From Geosiphon pyriformis (lineage: Eukaryota; Glomeromycota; Glomeromycetes; Archaeosporales; Geosiphonaceae): DNA of 64,000 nt. The notes beneath the pieces were generated by a model, which was not told the DNA's origin, searched no databases, and saw nothing but the letters and a program-made list of their open reading frames with translations. The DNA lies in assembly GCA_016748015.1 (NCBI GenBank), contig JAAOMT010000657.1, positions 97,271 through 161,270 on the forward strand, given 5' to 3'. Positions 1-10,264 of this stretch are shown here, piece after piece (position 1 is the stretch's first letter; each line of letters begins with the position of its first letter). The position numbers and the translations under genes were made by a program.

Positions 1-309
1 TCTTGTAATTCATTGAATAAAGAAACGATTGAAAAGTACAACGATACCTGTTATTGATTCAAAGAATCGCCAAGTTGAAGCATAGAATAATAGCAGCAGT
101 GTTATCTTGTTGACAATCATAGACTATTCCTCTACCTTCAGATTTAAGAAAAGATTAGTAACTGTGATTTTTATGAGACTGATCATGCACATTGAATTCC
201 TACTTATTCAATTTGCTCCCTTATTGTAATTCCTTCTTTGTTTATTTCCATCACCATACAATACTGTTCTCCCTTGCTATCCGTTAGCTTGTTACTCCAA
301 CCCGTAACA
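1..309 (+). repeat. 3' part of a Gyp LTR (copy H), cut by the window start
   Basis: This is the last ~309 bp of a Gyp LTR in plus orientation, ending in the family terminus TAACA. It is almost the reverse complement of 1155-1464, the matching end of the 3' LTR of copy A, so H and A belong to the same LTR subfamily. The sequence continues at 310 inside another LTR (copy B), so H inserted into the B 5' LTR. The bases after it (ATAT) are the expected right-hand 4-bp target duplication; the left one is outside the window. It may be a solo LTR or the end of a full element. Confidence 0.85.
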
Positions 310-892
310 ATATAATTAGCCACCATATTTTTAAATAGCAATCATTGACCTAATCATTGACCACTTTTCATAGCTATATAAGCAATGAATCTCTTAGCTG
401 TAGAAAAGCATGTAATAACAAGCATCTGAATAATCAAGAATAAATAAAATAACAACTTACATCTCAATCCTTCTCTTATTGCTAATTTCCCTTTCCCTAC
501 CTTCAAGTATCTGAACATCTTAAAGATAAAAGATTACTTGTTGGCCTTTTCCTGACATATATAATTATAGCATTTGAAGATTATTTGAATAAATGTGACT
601 GAAAAGCACAAGTTGATACCTGATATTGAATTCTAAGAGCGCCAATATAAGGCATAGAATTATACTAGTGGTAATCAATTGTTGACAGTACGGACTATCC
701 CTCTACCTTCAGATTCCTTTGTTACCTTTTGAAAAGAATAGCAACTGAGATATTTTATAAGACTGATCTCGCACATTAAATCCATACTCATTCAATTTGC
801 TCATTGAAGTTGAATTCCCTTTGATTATTTCCATCACCCTACAATTCTGTTCTCCCTTGCTATCCATTAGCTTGTTATTCCAACCCATAACA
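310..892 (+). repeat. 5' LTR of Gyp copy B (5'-truncated)
   Basis: The LTR runs from ATATAATTAGCC to the terminal CCCATAACA. About 58 bp at its start are missing because H inserted there. It has only two 12-bp GGTCAATGATCA-type units (339-362) just upstream of the TATA-like AGCTATATAAGC. Restoring the missing 58 bp gives 641 bp against 677 bp for the 3' LTR, a difference of exactly three repeat units. Confidence 0.9.
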
Positions 893-898
893 TAAAAG

Positions 899-915
899 TG
901 ATGCTCCCTGTGAGG
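899..915 (+). promoter_or_regulatory. tRNA primer-binding site of copy B
   Basis: TGATGCTCCCTGTGAGG lies 6 nt after the LTR end. Other copies read TGGTGCTCCCTGTGAGG, whose complement ends in ...GGGAGCACCA, as expected for a tRNA 3' end with discriminator A plus CCA. This copy has one G-to-A change. The tRNA species cannot be named from sequence alone. Confidence 0.7.
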
Positions 916-944
916 TTGTTAAAATCTACTTTGTTTTCTATTGT

Positions 945-1154
945 ATGGGTGATTATTCATACTTGCCACAACAATCAGAAGAACACTTTAAAGCACACAA
1001 CAAAAATGATCTAAACTTTATTGAACTCAATTCTTTGCCCTCCTGCTTGATTTGCTTTCCCATTGAAAAACAATCCAGCAGACAATTCCAAAACTTTTGG
1101 AACTGGTTTCTGGACAAGCATTCAGCTGAAACCTATACAGCTTATACAACCTAT
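945..1154 (+). pseudogene. gag: gag of copy B, 5' part (split by copy A)
   Basis: Gag N-terminus starting MGDYSYLPQQSEEHF, with an ATG 52 bp after the LTR as in copies A and E. It reads about 70 codons to ...AYTTY and is then cut by the A LTR. The reading continues at 8854 with the duplicated CTAT, so the uninterrupted codons can be followed across the insertion. The N-terminal region has no motif I recognise. The canonical gag fold lies in the second part. Confidence 0.88.
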
Positions 1155-1904
1155 TGTTACGGGTTGGAGTAACAAACTAACAGATAGCAAGAGAGAACAG
1201 TATTGTATGGTAATGGAAATAAACAAAGAGAAAATTACAATAAGGGAGCAAATTGAATAAATAGGAATTCAATGTGCATGATCAGTCTCATAAAAATCAC
1301 AGTTACTAATCTTTTCTTAAATCTGAAGGTAGAGGAATAGTCTATGATTGTCAACAAGATAACACTGCTGCTATTATTCTATGCTTCAACTTGGCGATTC
1401 TTTGAATCAATAACAGGTATCGTTGTACTTTTCAATCGTTTCTTTATTCAATGAATTACAAGAGCAAGCCAATTGCTTCTCAGGCTAATTCTAACAAATA
1501 CAAATCAAGAAGGGGAAAAGATAAGATATGTGAATGCCAACAAGTAGATACTTGAAGGTAAGGAAAGAGGAATAAGCGATTATAAGAGGAAGTAATTGAT
1601 ATTGTTTATTTCATTACTTTGATCATGTTATTCTACAGTTAAGAGAATCATCGCTTATATAGCTATCTAAAGTGGTCAACGACCAGGTCAATAATCAGGT
1701 CAATGATTAGGTCAATGATCAGGTCAACGATCAGTTCATTGATCAGGTCAATAATCAGGTCAATAATCAGATTAATGATCAGGTCAATGGTCAGGTCATT
1801 GATCAGGTCAATAATCACTATCTAAAAATAGAGTGGCTAATTATATGACATCAGTGGCTAATACATGTGATAACTAATAAAAACTATGAGTTTCAACTGT
1901 AACA
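1155..1904 (-). repeat. 3' LTR of Gyp copy A (750 bp)
   Basis: On the minus strand it starts TGTTACAGTTGAAACTCATAG and ends CCAACCCGTAACA. It contains a 12-unit tandem array (1674-1817) directly upstream of a TATA-like AGCTATATAAGC. Its first ~30 bp encode the C-terminus and stop codon of ORF3. Confidence 0.95.
1674..1817. repeat. Tandem array of twelve 12-bp units in the copy A 3' LTR
   Basis: Twelve consecutive units of GGTCAATGATCA with point variants such as GGTCAATAATCA and GGTCAACGATCA, 144 bp in all. Each unit contains TTGAC-type and TGATCA-type motifs on one strand or the other. The 5' LTR of the same element has three units (8731-8766). Other LTRs in the window have 1 to 10. The position immediately upstream of the TATA-like box suggests a promoter-proximal element. 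Confidence 0.95.
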
Positions 1905-2606
1905 TCATTCTCTCTAAAGAGATTGAGCTCCGGCGAAATCAAACTATTTATGGGATAGTCTATGTGAAGGGTTTTGTCTAACTCAAAACTAACTAGTTTG
2001 TTGAAGTCTTTTGTGGATAGGATATATAATACTTGAGGTGAAATAAGTTTTGTATCCAAGAGACCAAATCTTTGTATAAGAGTTCTGGCTCTTTTAGCAA
2101 TGGTCAAAACTCTTGAGACATCCAATCGTATAATGCCCAAAATTTCCTCTTGTATCTCTGAAGTTGTTTTCTATGATTTCACCAAGACGACCATAGAGTT
2201 CTAGTTGTCTTCCATATGACAAGTTTTTGTCTATGGGCAAGATTTCTTGTATTGTTTTTCCAATTGTGCTGGAAGGTGAAAGTATTGCTGCTGTTATGCT
2301 TTCCAGCAGGTATTTATTCATTTTGCCACCAATTTTTTCTCTTCTGGTAGTTGTTTTCTTTGGTCTGATAACAGTGTGAGTTCCACTGTTGTCTGTTATG
2401 GTGATTTGTTTTCCAATAGTCAGAGTAGCATTTTGATAGTTCTTGATCCAGTACTTATGGAGAGTATAGAAAGCATTTTGAATGTTTTGATCCAGGAAAT
2501 AATTGTTCATCTTGATTGAAGATACCTCTGTTTTGGGAATGGTGCATTTATTTATATCTGATTTTTGCTGATCATTTGGGTCGGTATTACCACAACAGGT
2601 AACCAA
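1874..2606 (-). pseudogene. ORF3 of Gyp copy A (downstream of integrase, function unknown)
   Basis: A roughly 240-codon region after integrase, conserved in copies A, B, G, E and K. The open frame begins within the end of the integrase frame with no ATG there (the first codon is TTG). The first in-frame ATG is at MNNYFLDQ. The protein looks soluble and helical, with a basic stretch (RPKKTTTRREK) and no hydrophobic membrane segment, so it does not resemble an envelope protein. The last codons (VETHSFY, stop) are inside the LTR. Relative to copy B this copy has a ~20-bp deletion near 2160 that changes frame. I do not recognise the family. Confidence 0.75.
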
Positions 2607-3865
2607 TCAGGTTGTTTGTGATATTTCTTGAGTCATGTACCATGAACAGGGCGATCATTGAAGATTGTTCCATATTGATCTTGTAAGATATAAGAACCAT
2701 TGTTCAAAACTTTGTTGACTATAAAAGGTCCTTTCCAGCAGCTGGAGAATTTATTACCATAGACATTGTCTCTGTCTGAATGGTATTCCAAAACTAAGTC
2801 ATCAACACTTAAGAAAAGTGTTTTATAGGTCTTTTTCTTTTTGAGCTTCTTTTGGAACTGTTTTATCTTTTCAAAGGCAATTATCTATGCTTCTACCAAT
2901 GAGTCAAAAATGGTACCAAGTCTTCTTTACAAAATGTCCTTGTAATCTCCTATTGTTATTTCTTCAAAAAGTATTGTTTCTATATTTGTTTCTATTGGTA
3001 GAGTTGCCATTTGTCCATAGAGCAGATAAAAGGGTTCATAACTTATTATGTCATGATTCACAGTTCTGTAAGTAAACAATGCTGAAGGCAATACTTTGTC
3101 CCATAGGTTGGTTTCTTTACTGGTTTTGGCTAGGGTTTCACATAGTGTTCTATTGAAACGTTCCACTAGGCCATTTGTTTGGGGGTGATAAGAGGAAGAG
3201 AGTTTATGACATATTCCCATTTTTCTGCAAAGTTCTTTAAACAGTGTACTGAGAAAAGCTCTTCCTCTATCAGATAAAAGTTCTTTGGGGCAGCCATGGC
3301 AACAAACAATATCTTCATAAATGAAATTGGCAATTGAGACTGCTGTTTGATTTGGGGTGGCTCTTGCTTCTACCCACTTTGTAAGATAGTCGGTAGCTGT
3401 AATAATGTATCTGTTGCCATCAGAAGTTACTGTTAAAGGTCCAACAACATCTATACCAATTCTATCAAATGGTTGACCAACAGAGATTGGATGGATATCT
3501 TCCTTGCGATTGGGTTTTCCTCTTCTTTGGCAGGTATCACAGGTTTTGATGTATTCAGCAATGTCTTTTTCCAAAGTAGGCCAATAATAGCAAGCTAAAG
3601 TTTTCTGAATTGTTTTTGTTTTTCCAAAGTGTCCAGCTAATGAATCAATGTGCATATTGTAGATCACAATTTCTCTTTTTTTAAATTTAATAACTCTCTG
3701 GGGGCAGTCAGGATCTTTTTTATTTCTTTTATATAACTGGTTCTGGCGAATCAAATAGAAATTTGATTGTTTGCACAAATGTTCTCTTTGCTGTCGAGTA
3801 TAGTCTGGTGTGAATTGTTATTTACCCAAAAATTCCATTAAGGCAGAGTAGTTGTCCAAGTCCAT
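2552..3865 (-). pseudogene. Integrase of Gyp copy A
   Basis: Would catalyse integration of the cDNA. Visible in order: an N-terminal leader (MDLDNYSALMEF), an HHCC zinc finger (H...AGHFGKT...CDTCQ), a D-D-E core (IDVVGP, LSDRGRAF, LVERFNRT) and a GPY/F-like C-terminal module (KGPFIVNKV...NGSYILQD). The frame differs from RNase H and has its own ATG. Stops lie in the leader, near the end of the core and after LVEA (TAG), before the C-terminal module. The LVEA stop is found in most copies. The main open segment is 2927-3778. Confidence 0.9.
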
Positions 3866-4013
3866 TATTGCGTTTGTTTGTGGGAGAGTTACAAATAATT
3901 AAGTTGGTTTGGTTTGAGAGGGTTTTGCTATTACTAGATGGTAAGTCTGGAGAGAGCATCGGCATTTTGATGATTAGCTCTTTTGCAGTGTTGAATGTCA
4001 TAGTTGAATTCAT
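3822..4013 (-). other. 63-codon ORF bridging the RNase H and integrase frames (copy A)
   Basis: An ORF from MNST to IFG in the third frame, overlapping the end of RNase H and the start of integrase. An ORF of the same length and register is found in copies B (13182), G (26822) and E (44145), and a slightly shorter one in F (30216). It could be a translated link, or only the trace of shared ancestry. No domain is recognised. Confidence 0.4.
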
Positions 4014-5757
4014 CCAAGTGGAGTATTCAGCAAGTTATCCATTTATGTTCCAGGTTTCTTTTGTTGCGTAGCCAAACCAAAGCTTGGTGATCTGTTACCA
4101 CCAAAAATTTTACACCCTTAAGATATTTGTCCCAGTAGCTGGTAGCCCAAACTACTGCTAAACATTCTTGCTTAGTGACTGAGTAGTTTCTTTCTGCTGG
4201 TGTGAAAGTTCTACTGGCATATGCTATGGCATGTTCCCTGTCATCTTCGTCTTTCTGGGAAAGAACAACACCAAGTCCATAGCCAGATGCATCAGTATGG
4301 AGGATAAAAGGTTGATCCAGATTAGGTTGCATGAGAATGAGTTCTGTAACCAGTTTTTCTTTCAGAATTTCAAATGCTTTTTGTTGATGAGTGCCCCAGT
4401 GATAATTGATGTTTTTTCTAAGTAGCTGATTGAGAGGAGCAGCAATTTTGGAGAAATCCTTGACAAACTTGTGATAATAAGAGGCCAAACCAAGGAAAGA
4501 GCATAGTTCATGAACATTCATTGGTTGTCTAATGTTTTGAACTTTTTCAATTTTGGCTGGATCAGGAAAGATTCCATCTTTTGTAATAAGATGGCCAAGG
4601 AACTGGGTGGATTGACATCCAAAGAATGATTTGATTGGATTGATCTTGAGGCCAGCATTTCTAAAGAGGTCAAAAACCTTTTGCAAATGTTCAAGGTGTT
4701 CATCCCAGGTTTTTGAGTATACCATTATGTTGTCCAAGTAGACTAGAACAAAGTTTTCTTTTACTGATTCAAATACTTTGTCTATTAAGCATTGAAAGGT
4801 GGGAGGAGCATTTGTGAGACCAAAAGGCATGACTGTGAATTCATAGGTGCCATACTTAGTGATGAAGGCAGTTTTCTTTCTGCTTTCTGGATCCATCTCT
4901 ACTTGCCAGAATCTAGTAGTTAAGTCAATGGTTGAGAAGAAAGCAGCACCATGGAATTAGTCTAACATTGCATCAATCTTGGAAAGTGGGTACATGTCTC
5001 TTTTAGTAATGGCATTTAATTGGTAATAGTCAACACAAAAGCATAGGGTTCCTCCTTTCTTGGATACCACTACAACTGGGAATGCCCATTCACTCTTGGT
5101 TTCCTGTATGAATCCAAGGTTTTTTATTCGGGTTATTTCCTTTTTGATAAACTCATCATTGCACTGGTTGGATTGATAGGGCTTCAAATAGATGGGGCGA
5201 GTTTCTCTGGTAATGATGGTGTGTTGTATTACATGTGTACGTCCAGGAGGTTCACTTTCTTTTGAGATAACTGGGCTATTTCTAGCCAGCAGGTTTTCAA
5301 TGTCTATCTTTCTTTCTTCTGGAGAGAGTTCTCTTTGTTCTACAACCAGTGATTGGATTTTAGGTGGTTTGTTTTCAAAGAACTTTTGGACTTCTTTTAT
5401 TTCTTTATGGGGTATCAAGCTGATTGGTTCCCAATCTTTATAATAGATCAGGCAGAACATGCATTCATTACTAGGAGAATACAATGGTTTGTCACACCAG
5501 CACCAGGCACAAGGACCATGCCACCAATAACTGTATTTGGCTTTCTTGCCTGGCTTTCTGTCAAAGGTTCTTCTGAGCATGTCATAATAAGGCCAGCAGA
5601 TCAGCTTGCCATTAACAATGATTCCTTCTTTATCTGCCTTGACATTATCCAGTGGTTTGCCATTGCTGGTGAAGATGGTAAAGTTCAGCAGTTTTTTCTT
5701 GTTTTTCTTGTTCTTCTTTTTCCTCACTTTCTTCATCATCTGATTCATCTGATTCAT
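3934..5757 (-). pseudogene. Cys-rich segment, reverse transcriptase and RNase H of Gyp copy A
   Basis: Starts with an acidic tail and a Trp/Cys-rich segment (CAWCWC...CMFC pattern) between protease and RT. RT follows, with LGFIQETKSEWAFPVVVV, FSTIDLT and MPFGLTNAPPTF. The catalytic YLDD reads YLDN (GAC to AAC), which would remove an active-site aspartate. RNase H keeps HTDASGYGLG, QECLAVV and VTDHQAL. A CAA-to-TAA stop at about 4954 separates the finger from the palm, and TGG became TGA near 4028. The frame ends at a TAG at 3934-3936, the conserved stop before integrase. Confidence 0.92.
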
Positions 5758-6612
5758 TTTCTTCTGGGCTTTGCTTGGGCACTGGGGGAGTTATCCAATG
5801 GCAACACTTAACCACAATGGGTTTCTCACCACATCTGATGGTTAGTTCACAGAGTTCATAATCAAGCAAAGCTTTTGCTTTCTTGAGCCATTCATTGCTA
5901 ACAATGATGGTGTATTTTTTCACTTCAGATACTTCTATATCAGTTTCAATGCTGATGCCATTGATGCAGACAGGAATGGCTTTGGCTATGCCAAGACCTT
6001 TTTTCTTATCACCATGCACATTGGTCATTGGTCGTGTGGATGGTTCATCAATTTTTCTGCCAATTGCTTCAAGAAAGTGTTTAGCAATAACACTAACAGA
6101 TGATCCACTGTCTAGGATCAAATCGATGAAGTAGCCAGCCACTTGGGCTTTGCAAATTAGAGAAGTGACATTGCTATTGTCAGCAAGTCCAGCTTGGCGA
6201 GGGCATTTGTTGGTTTTGGGTGTCTTTTTTTTTGGAATCAGAGATTTGCAAAGATCTTTTCTGAATTGTGGATGGGTCATTAATTGGCCAAAGGTTATAT
6301 GTGCTGGGGTTTCCATGAGGTCTTTGACAACAGAATAGGGGCCGGATTTTTGTACTATTTCTGGGGGTTCCAACTTTGGAGGGTTCTTGAAAACTTTGGC
6401 TTTTGGGGGCTCATTGTTGTCAGCAGTTGATGTAGAAGCTTTATTGGGGTCCAGAACGAAATCAACTTTGGCTTTTTTCTTCTTTCTTGTCTATTTAGAG
6501 GGGTTGATTGCTAATTCATCCATGTCATGGTCATCATCAGTTAAGTTAAAAGTGTAAAAGGGGTTTTCTTCTGGTTGGCTTGCACTCTCACCCTTTGGAG
6601 GTGCGCCTACCA
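5645..6612 (-). pseudogene. Protease region of Gyp copy A
   Basis: First product of the pol frame after the -1 frameshift site. A basic linker (TRKKKKAKVDF) leads to a retropepsin-like domain with the catalytic motif LILDSGSSVSVIAKHFL; DSG replaces the commoner DTG. An acidic ESDESDDEESEEKEEQ tail follows. A TAG near 6491 interrupts the linker. A ~5-bp deletion near 5700 moves the frame away from that of RT, so protease and RT are in different frames in this copy but continuous in G. The protease core itself (about 6373 down to 5800) is open. Confidence 0.88.
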
Positions 6613-8159
6613 GTTTAAAGGCTGATAAACAGTGGCTTCAACTAGGGGATCCTCTCCAAAGAAATTGATGTTGGCATGATTGGGTCTTTGGTTGGGCACA
6701 TTGTTGTTGTTGATCCTGTTGTTCTGAGCATCATTGTTTCTGGGAACTGGTGGAGGCAGTGGAGGATTGTTGCAATCTCTTGAAAAGTGTCCAGTTAATC
6801 CACAGCGATAGCATACAGGTGGGCCACGATTTTGTTGTCTTTGATAAGGTGGTTGCTGGGGCTAATTGAAGCGTGGTTCAAATCTGGGTCTTTGTGGTTG
6901 CTGATTTTCTCTGACTGCTTGGGCTAAGGGTTCTAATAACCGAACAAGATTTGCTGTGAGTCTGTCTATTAACTGTTCATTTGGATCTTGAGTGTGAGTG
7001 GCAAAAGAAGTAGCAGCCATTTGAGGGCAGGAGCCATGACAGGAACAGGAGCAAAAACTGGTAGTGTGGATCCCAAGTGCATCCTTTGGTTATCTTCAAT
7101 TCTTTGTGCTAATTCAATGGCCATATCCATGGTGGGATTATCTTTCAGGGCCAGAAGGGGCCAAAGAGCATATGATAGATCAGTTCTCAATCCTTTTGTG
7201 AAGGAGTGAATTTTCTGCTCTTCTGTCTAATTTCTCCCAGAGTCTACACGTTTGATTAGCTTTCTAATAGCCTTGGCATATTCAGTCACTACTTCTCCAG
7301 GACCTTGAGTTTTTCTTTCTAATTCCATGTGCCATTTGGATATTAATATTGGGGTTCTGAACTTGGTCTCAAATCAGGTAGTGAAAGAGGTATTTTCTTC
7401 TCCAGCATTGATTGGTGTCCATCTGATTATTTTGTGTTGAGCATTGGCATCTGTTTCTTGTGAAAACCAGGTAGCAGAAGAGTCTTGGAGGTAGCCACCA
7501 ACAATTTGGAACTTGTATTCTTCATCATACTGGTTGGCTATGGTAGCTCTCTCAAAATCATCCAACCATTCAATTGGATCTTGTGCATCACCTCTAAATA
7601 GTGGTAGTGGGGTATTGTTTCTTCTTCCTAAAGCAATTTGTATACCTTGGAGGGCGGCCAGAATGTTTGCTTGCATGGGGTCATTAGCCATTGGTTCAGG
7701 GGTAACTGTTTGTGTAGACAAGTCTGATTCACTTGATAAAAGGTCAAAAACAGGGGCAGTTTGGTAACTTTCTTCTTCTGTTTCAAAGGAAGTTTCAGTT
7801 GCTTGATGGGCAGCAATCCAAATATGGATTTGATGATTCAGATATTCTAAATCAGGAGGCTGTTGTTCAAAGGTTGCAGAATATAAGAGTTGATTGATAC
7901 TGTTGTTTCTTTCTTCAAAGTCATTTTTAAAATAAACTTGGTCAAAGTAATAGGTCATATAAGCTGTGTAGGTTTCAGCTGAATGCTTGTTCAGAAACCA
8001 GTTCCAAAAGTCTTGGAATTGTCTACTGGATTGTTCTTCAAGGGGGAAACAGATCAAGCAGAAGGGCAGAGGATTAAGTTCAATGAAATCTAGATTGTTT
8101 CTGTTGTGTGTTGCAAAGTGTTCTTCTGATTGCTGTGGCAGATATGAGTAATCACCCAT
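6607..8159 (-). pseudogene. gag: gag of Gyp copy A
   Basis: Capsid-nucleocapsid precursor. The first 262 codons are open from MGDYSYLPQQSEEHF and include the LPLFRGDAQDPIEWLDDFE and TWFSQE segments typical of retrotransposon gag capsid domains. TGG-to-TGA at ~7374 and TGG-to-TAG at ~7230 interrupt the capsid. A frame change near 7020 precedes the nucleocapsid CCHC knuckle (CYRCGLTGHFSRDC, near 6800). The natural gag stop is the TAG at 6607-6609, just after the frameshift heptamer. Confidence 0.9.
6613..6619 (-). promoter_or_regulatory. -1 ribosomal frameshift heptamer TTTAAAC, gag-pol junction of copy A
   Basis: In the gag frame this reads T TTA AAC, a canonical X XXY YYZ slippery site, followed by TGG TAG. 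A -1 slip enters the frame reading CTG GTA GGC, which continues into protease. A short hairpin (CACCT...GGGTG, one G-T pair) starts 9 nt downstream. Confidence 0.8.
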
Positions 8160-8188
8160 ACAATGAGGGAATAAGTAAATTTTGACAA

Positions 8189-8205
8189 CCTCACAGGGAG
8201 CACCA
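8189..8205 (-). promoter_or_regulatory. tRNA primer-binding site of copy A
   Basis: TGGTGCTCCCTGTGAGG on the minus strand, separated from the 5' LTR by the 6-nt spacer TAAAAG. The complement ends ...AGGGAGC-A-CCA, which fits a tRNA acceptor stem plus CCA. Confidence 0.75.
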
Positions 8206-8211
8206 CTTTTA

Positions 8212-8853
8212 TGTTACGGGTTGGAATAACAAGCTAACGGATAGCAAGGGAGAACAGTATTGTATGGTGATGGAAATAAACAAAGAGGGAATTACAATAA
8301 GGGAGCAAATTGAATAAGTAGGAATTCAATGTGTGTGTTCAGTCTCATAAAAATCACAGTCGCTAATCTTTTTTTAAATCTGAAGGTAGAGGAATAGTCC
8401 GTGATTGTCAACAAGATAACACCACTGCTATTATTCTATGCCTCAACTTGGCAATTCTTAGAATCAATAACAGGTATCATTGTGCTTTTCAATCATTTTT
8501 TTATTCAATGAATTACAAGAGCAAGCCAATTGCTTCTCAGGCTAATTCTAACAAATACAAATCAAGAAGGGGAAAAGATAAGGTATGTAAATGCCAACAA
8601 GTAGATACTTGAAGGTAAGGAAAGGGGAATAAGCAATTATGAGAGAAAGTAATTGATATTGTTTATTTCGTTACTTTGATCATGTCATTCTACAGCTAAG
8701 GGAATCATCACTTATATAGCTATCTAAAGTGGTCAATGACCAGGTCAATGATCAGGTCAATGATCACTATCTAAAAATAGGGTGGCTAATTATATGACAT
8801 CAGTGGCTAATACATGTGATAACTAATAAAAACTATGGGTTTCAACCATAACA
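8212..8853 (-). repeat. 5' LTR of Gyp copy A (642 bp)
   Basis: TGTTA...TAACA termini with three 12-bp units (8731-8766) upstream of a TATA-like sequence. Without the repeat units its length is 606 bp, equal to the 3' LTR of the same element after the same subtraction. This LTR would supply the promoter for copy A. Confidence 0.95.
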
Positions 8854-9738
8854 CTATTACTTTGACCAAGCTTATTTTGAAGACGACTTTGAAGAAAGAA
8901 ACAACAGTATTAATCAGCTCTTATATTCTGCAACCTTTGAACAACAGCCCACTGATTTCAAATATTTGAATCATCAAATCCACATTTGGATTGCTGCCCA
9001 TCAAGCAACTGAAACTCCATTTGAAACAGAAGAAGAAAGCTACCAAACTGTTCCTGTTTTTGATCTTTTATCAAGTGAATCAGACTTATCTACACAAACA
9101 GTTACCCCTGAACCAATGGCTAATGACTTCATGCAAGCAAACATTCTGGCCGCCCTCCAAGGTATACAAACTGCTCTAAGAAGAAGAAACAATACTCCAC
9201 TACCACTATTTAGATGTGATGCACAAGATCCAATTGAATGGTTGGATGATTTTGAGAGAACTGCCACAGCCAATCAGTATGATGAAGAATACAAGTTCCA
9301 AATTATTGGTGGCTACCTCCAAGGCTCTCCTGCTACAAGAAACAGATGCCAATGCTCAACACAGAATAATCAAATAGATACCAACCAATGCTGAAGAAAA
9401 TACCTCTTTTACTACCTGGTTTGAGGCCAAGTTCAGAACTCCAATATTAATATCCAAATGGCGCATGGAATTGGAAAAAAGAACCCAAGGCCCTGGAGAA
9501 GTAGAGACTGAATATGCCAAAGCTATTAGAAAGCTAATCAAACGTGTAGACTCTGGGAAAAACTGGACAGAACAAAAGATCCATTCCTTCACAAAAGAAT
9601 TAAGAACAGATCTATCATATGCTCTTTGGCCTCTCTTGGCTTTAAAAGACAACCCAATAATGGATATAGCTATTGAACTGGCACAAAGAATTGAAGATAA
9701 CCAAAGGATGCATTTGGGATCCACACTTCTAGTTTTTG

Positions 9739-9800
9739 CTCCTGCTCCTGTCATGGCTCCTGCTCCTGTCATGGCTCCTACTCCTGTCATGGCTCCTGCC
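9739..9800 (+). repeat. 18-bp coding repeat (APAPVM) in gag of copy B
   Basis: Tandem GCTCCTGCTCCTGTCATG units encoding Ala-Pro-Ala-Pro-Val-Met, about three full units plus a partial. Copies A, G and E have about one unit. It lies between capsid and nucleocapsid, so it changes linker length. Confidence 0.85.
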
Positions 9801-10244
9801 CCTCAAATGGCTGCTGCCTCTTTTGCTGCCCAAACTCAAGATCCAAATGAACAATTAATTGATAGACTCACAGCCAATCTTGCCTGGTTATTAGAACCTT
9901 TGGCACAAGCAGTTAGAGATAACCAACAACCACAAAGACCCAGATATAAACCACGTTTTAATCAGCCCCAGCAATCTCCTTACCAAAGACAGCAAAATCG
10001 TGGTCTTCCTGTATGTTATAGATGTGGATTAACTGGACATTTCTCAAGAGATTGCAACAATCCTCCTTTACCTCCTCCAGTCTCCAGAAATAATGACAAT
10101 CAAAACAATAGACCCATCAACAATAATGCTCCCAATCAAAGACCCAACCATGCCAACATCAATTTCTTTGGAGAGAATCCCCTAGTTGAAGCCACAGTTT
10201 ACCAGCCTTTAAACTGGTAGGCGCACCTCCAAAAGGTGAGAGTG

Positions 10245-10264
10245 NNNNNNNNNNNNNNNNNNNN
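10245..10264. other. Assembly gap (20 N)
   Basis: Twenty N bases join two contig ends inside copy B gag. The 354 bp on each side (9891-10244 and 10265-10618) are identical, so the gap size is a placeholder. Confidence 0.99.

Larger units (their letters stand above)
1155..8853 (-). mobile_element. Ty3/gypsy LTR retrotransposon, Gyp copy A (complete structure, minus strand)
   Basis: A 7.7-kb element with both LTRs (5' LTR 8212-8853, 3' LTR 1155-1904) and all coding blocks in the order gag, PR, RT-RH, IN, ORF3. TGTTA...TAACA termini and the 4-bp duplication CTAT (1151-1154 and 8854-8857) mark a simple insertion into B gag. It is among the youngest insertions here because it interrupts B. Its LTRs differ by exactly nine 12-bp units (750 versus 642 bp). 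Premature stops in gag and RT, three frame changes from small deletions and an RT active site changed to YLDN mean it is not autonomous. Confidence 0.95.

Noticed and set aside
1674-1817. Regular 12-bp repeats considered as a CRISPR-like array
   Set aside because: Units are contiguous without spacers and lie in an LTR of a eukaryotic retrotransposon.
1874-2606. ORF3 considered as an envelope gene
   Set aside because: No signal peptide, no transmembrane segment and no Cys-rich ectodomain are visible in any copy.
10245-10264. N run plus duplication as a tandem duplication of gag
   Set aside because: The two copies are identical and end exactly at the gap, which fits unmerged contig overlap better.
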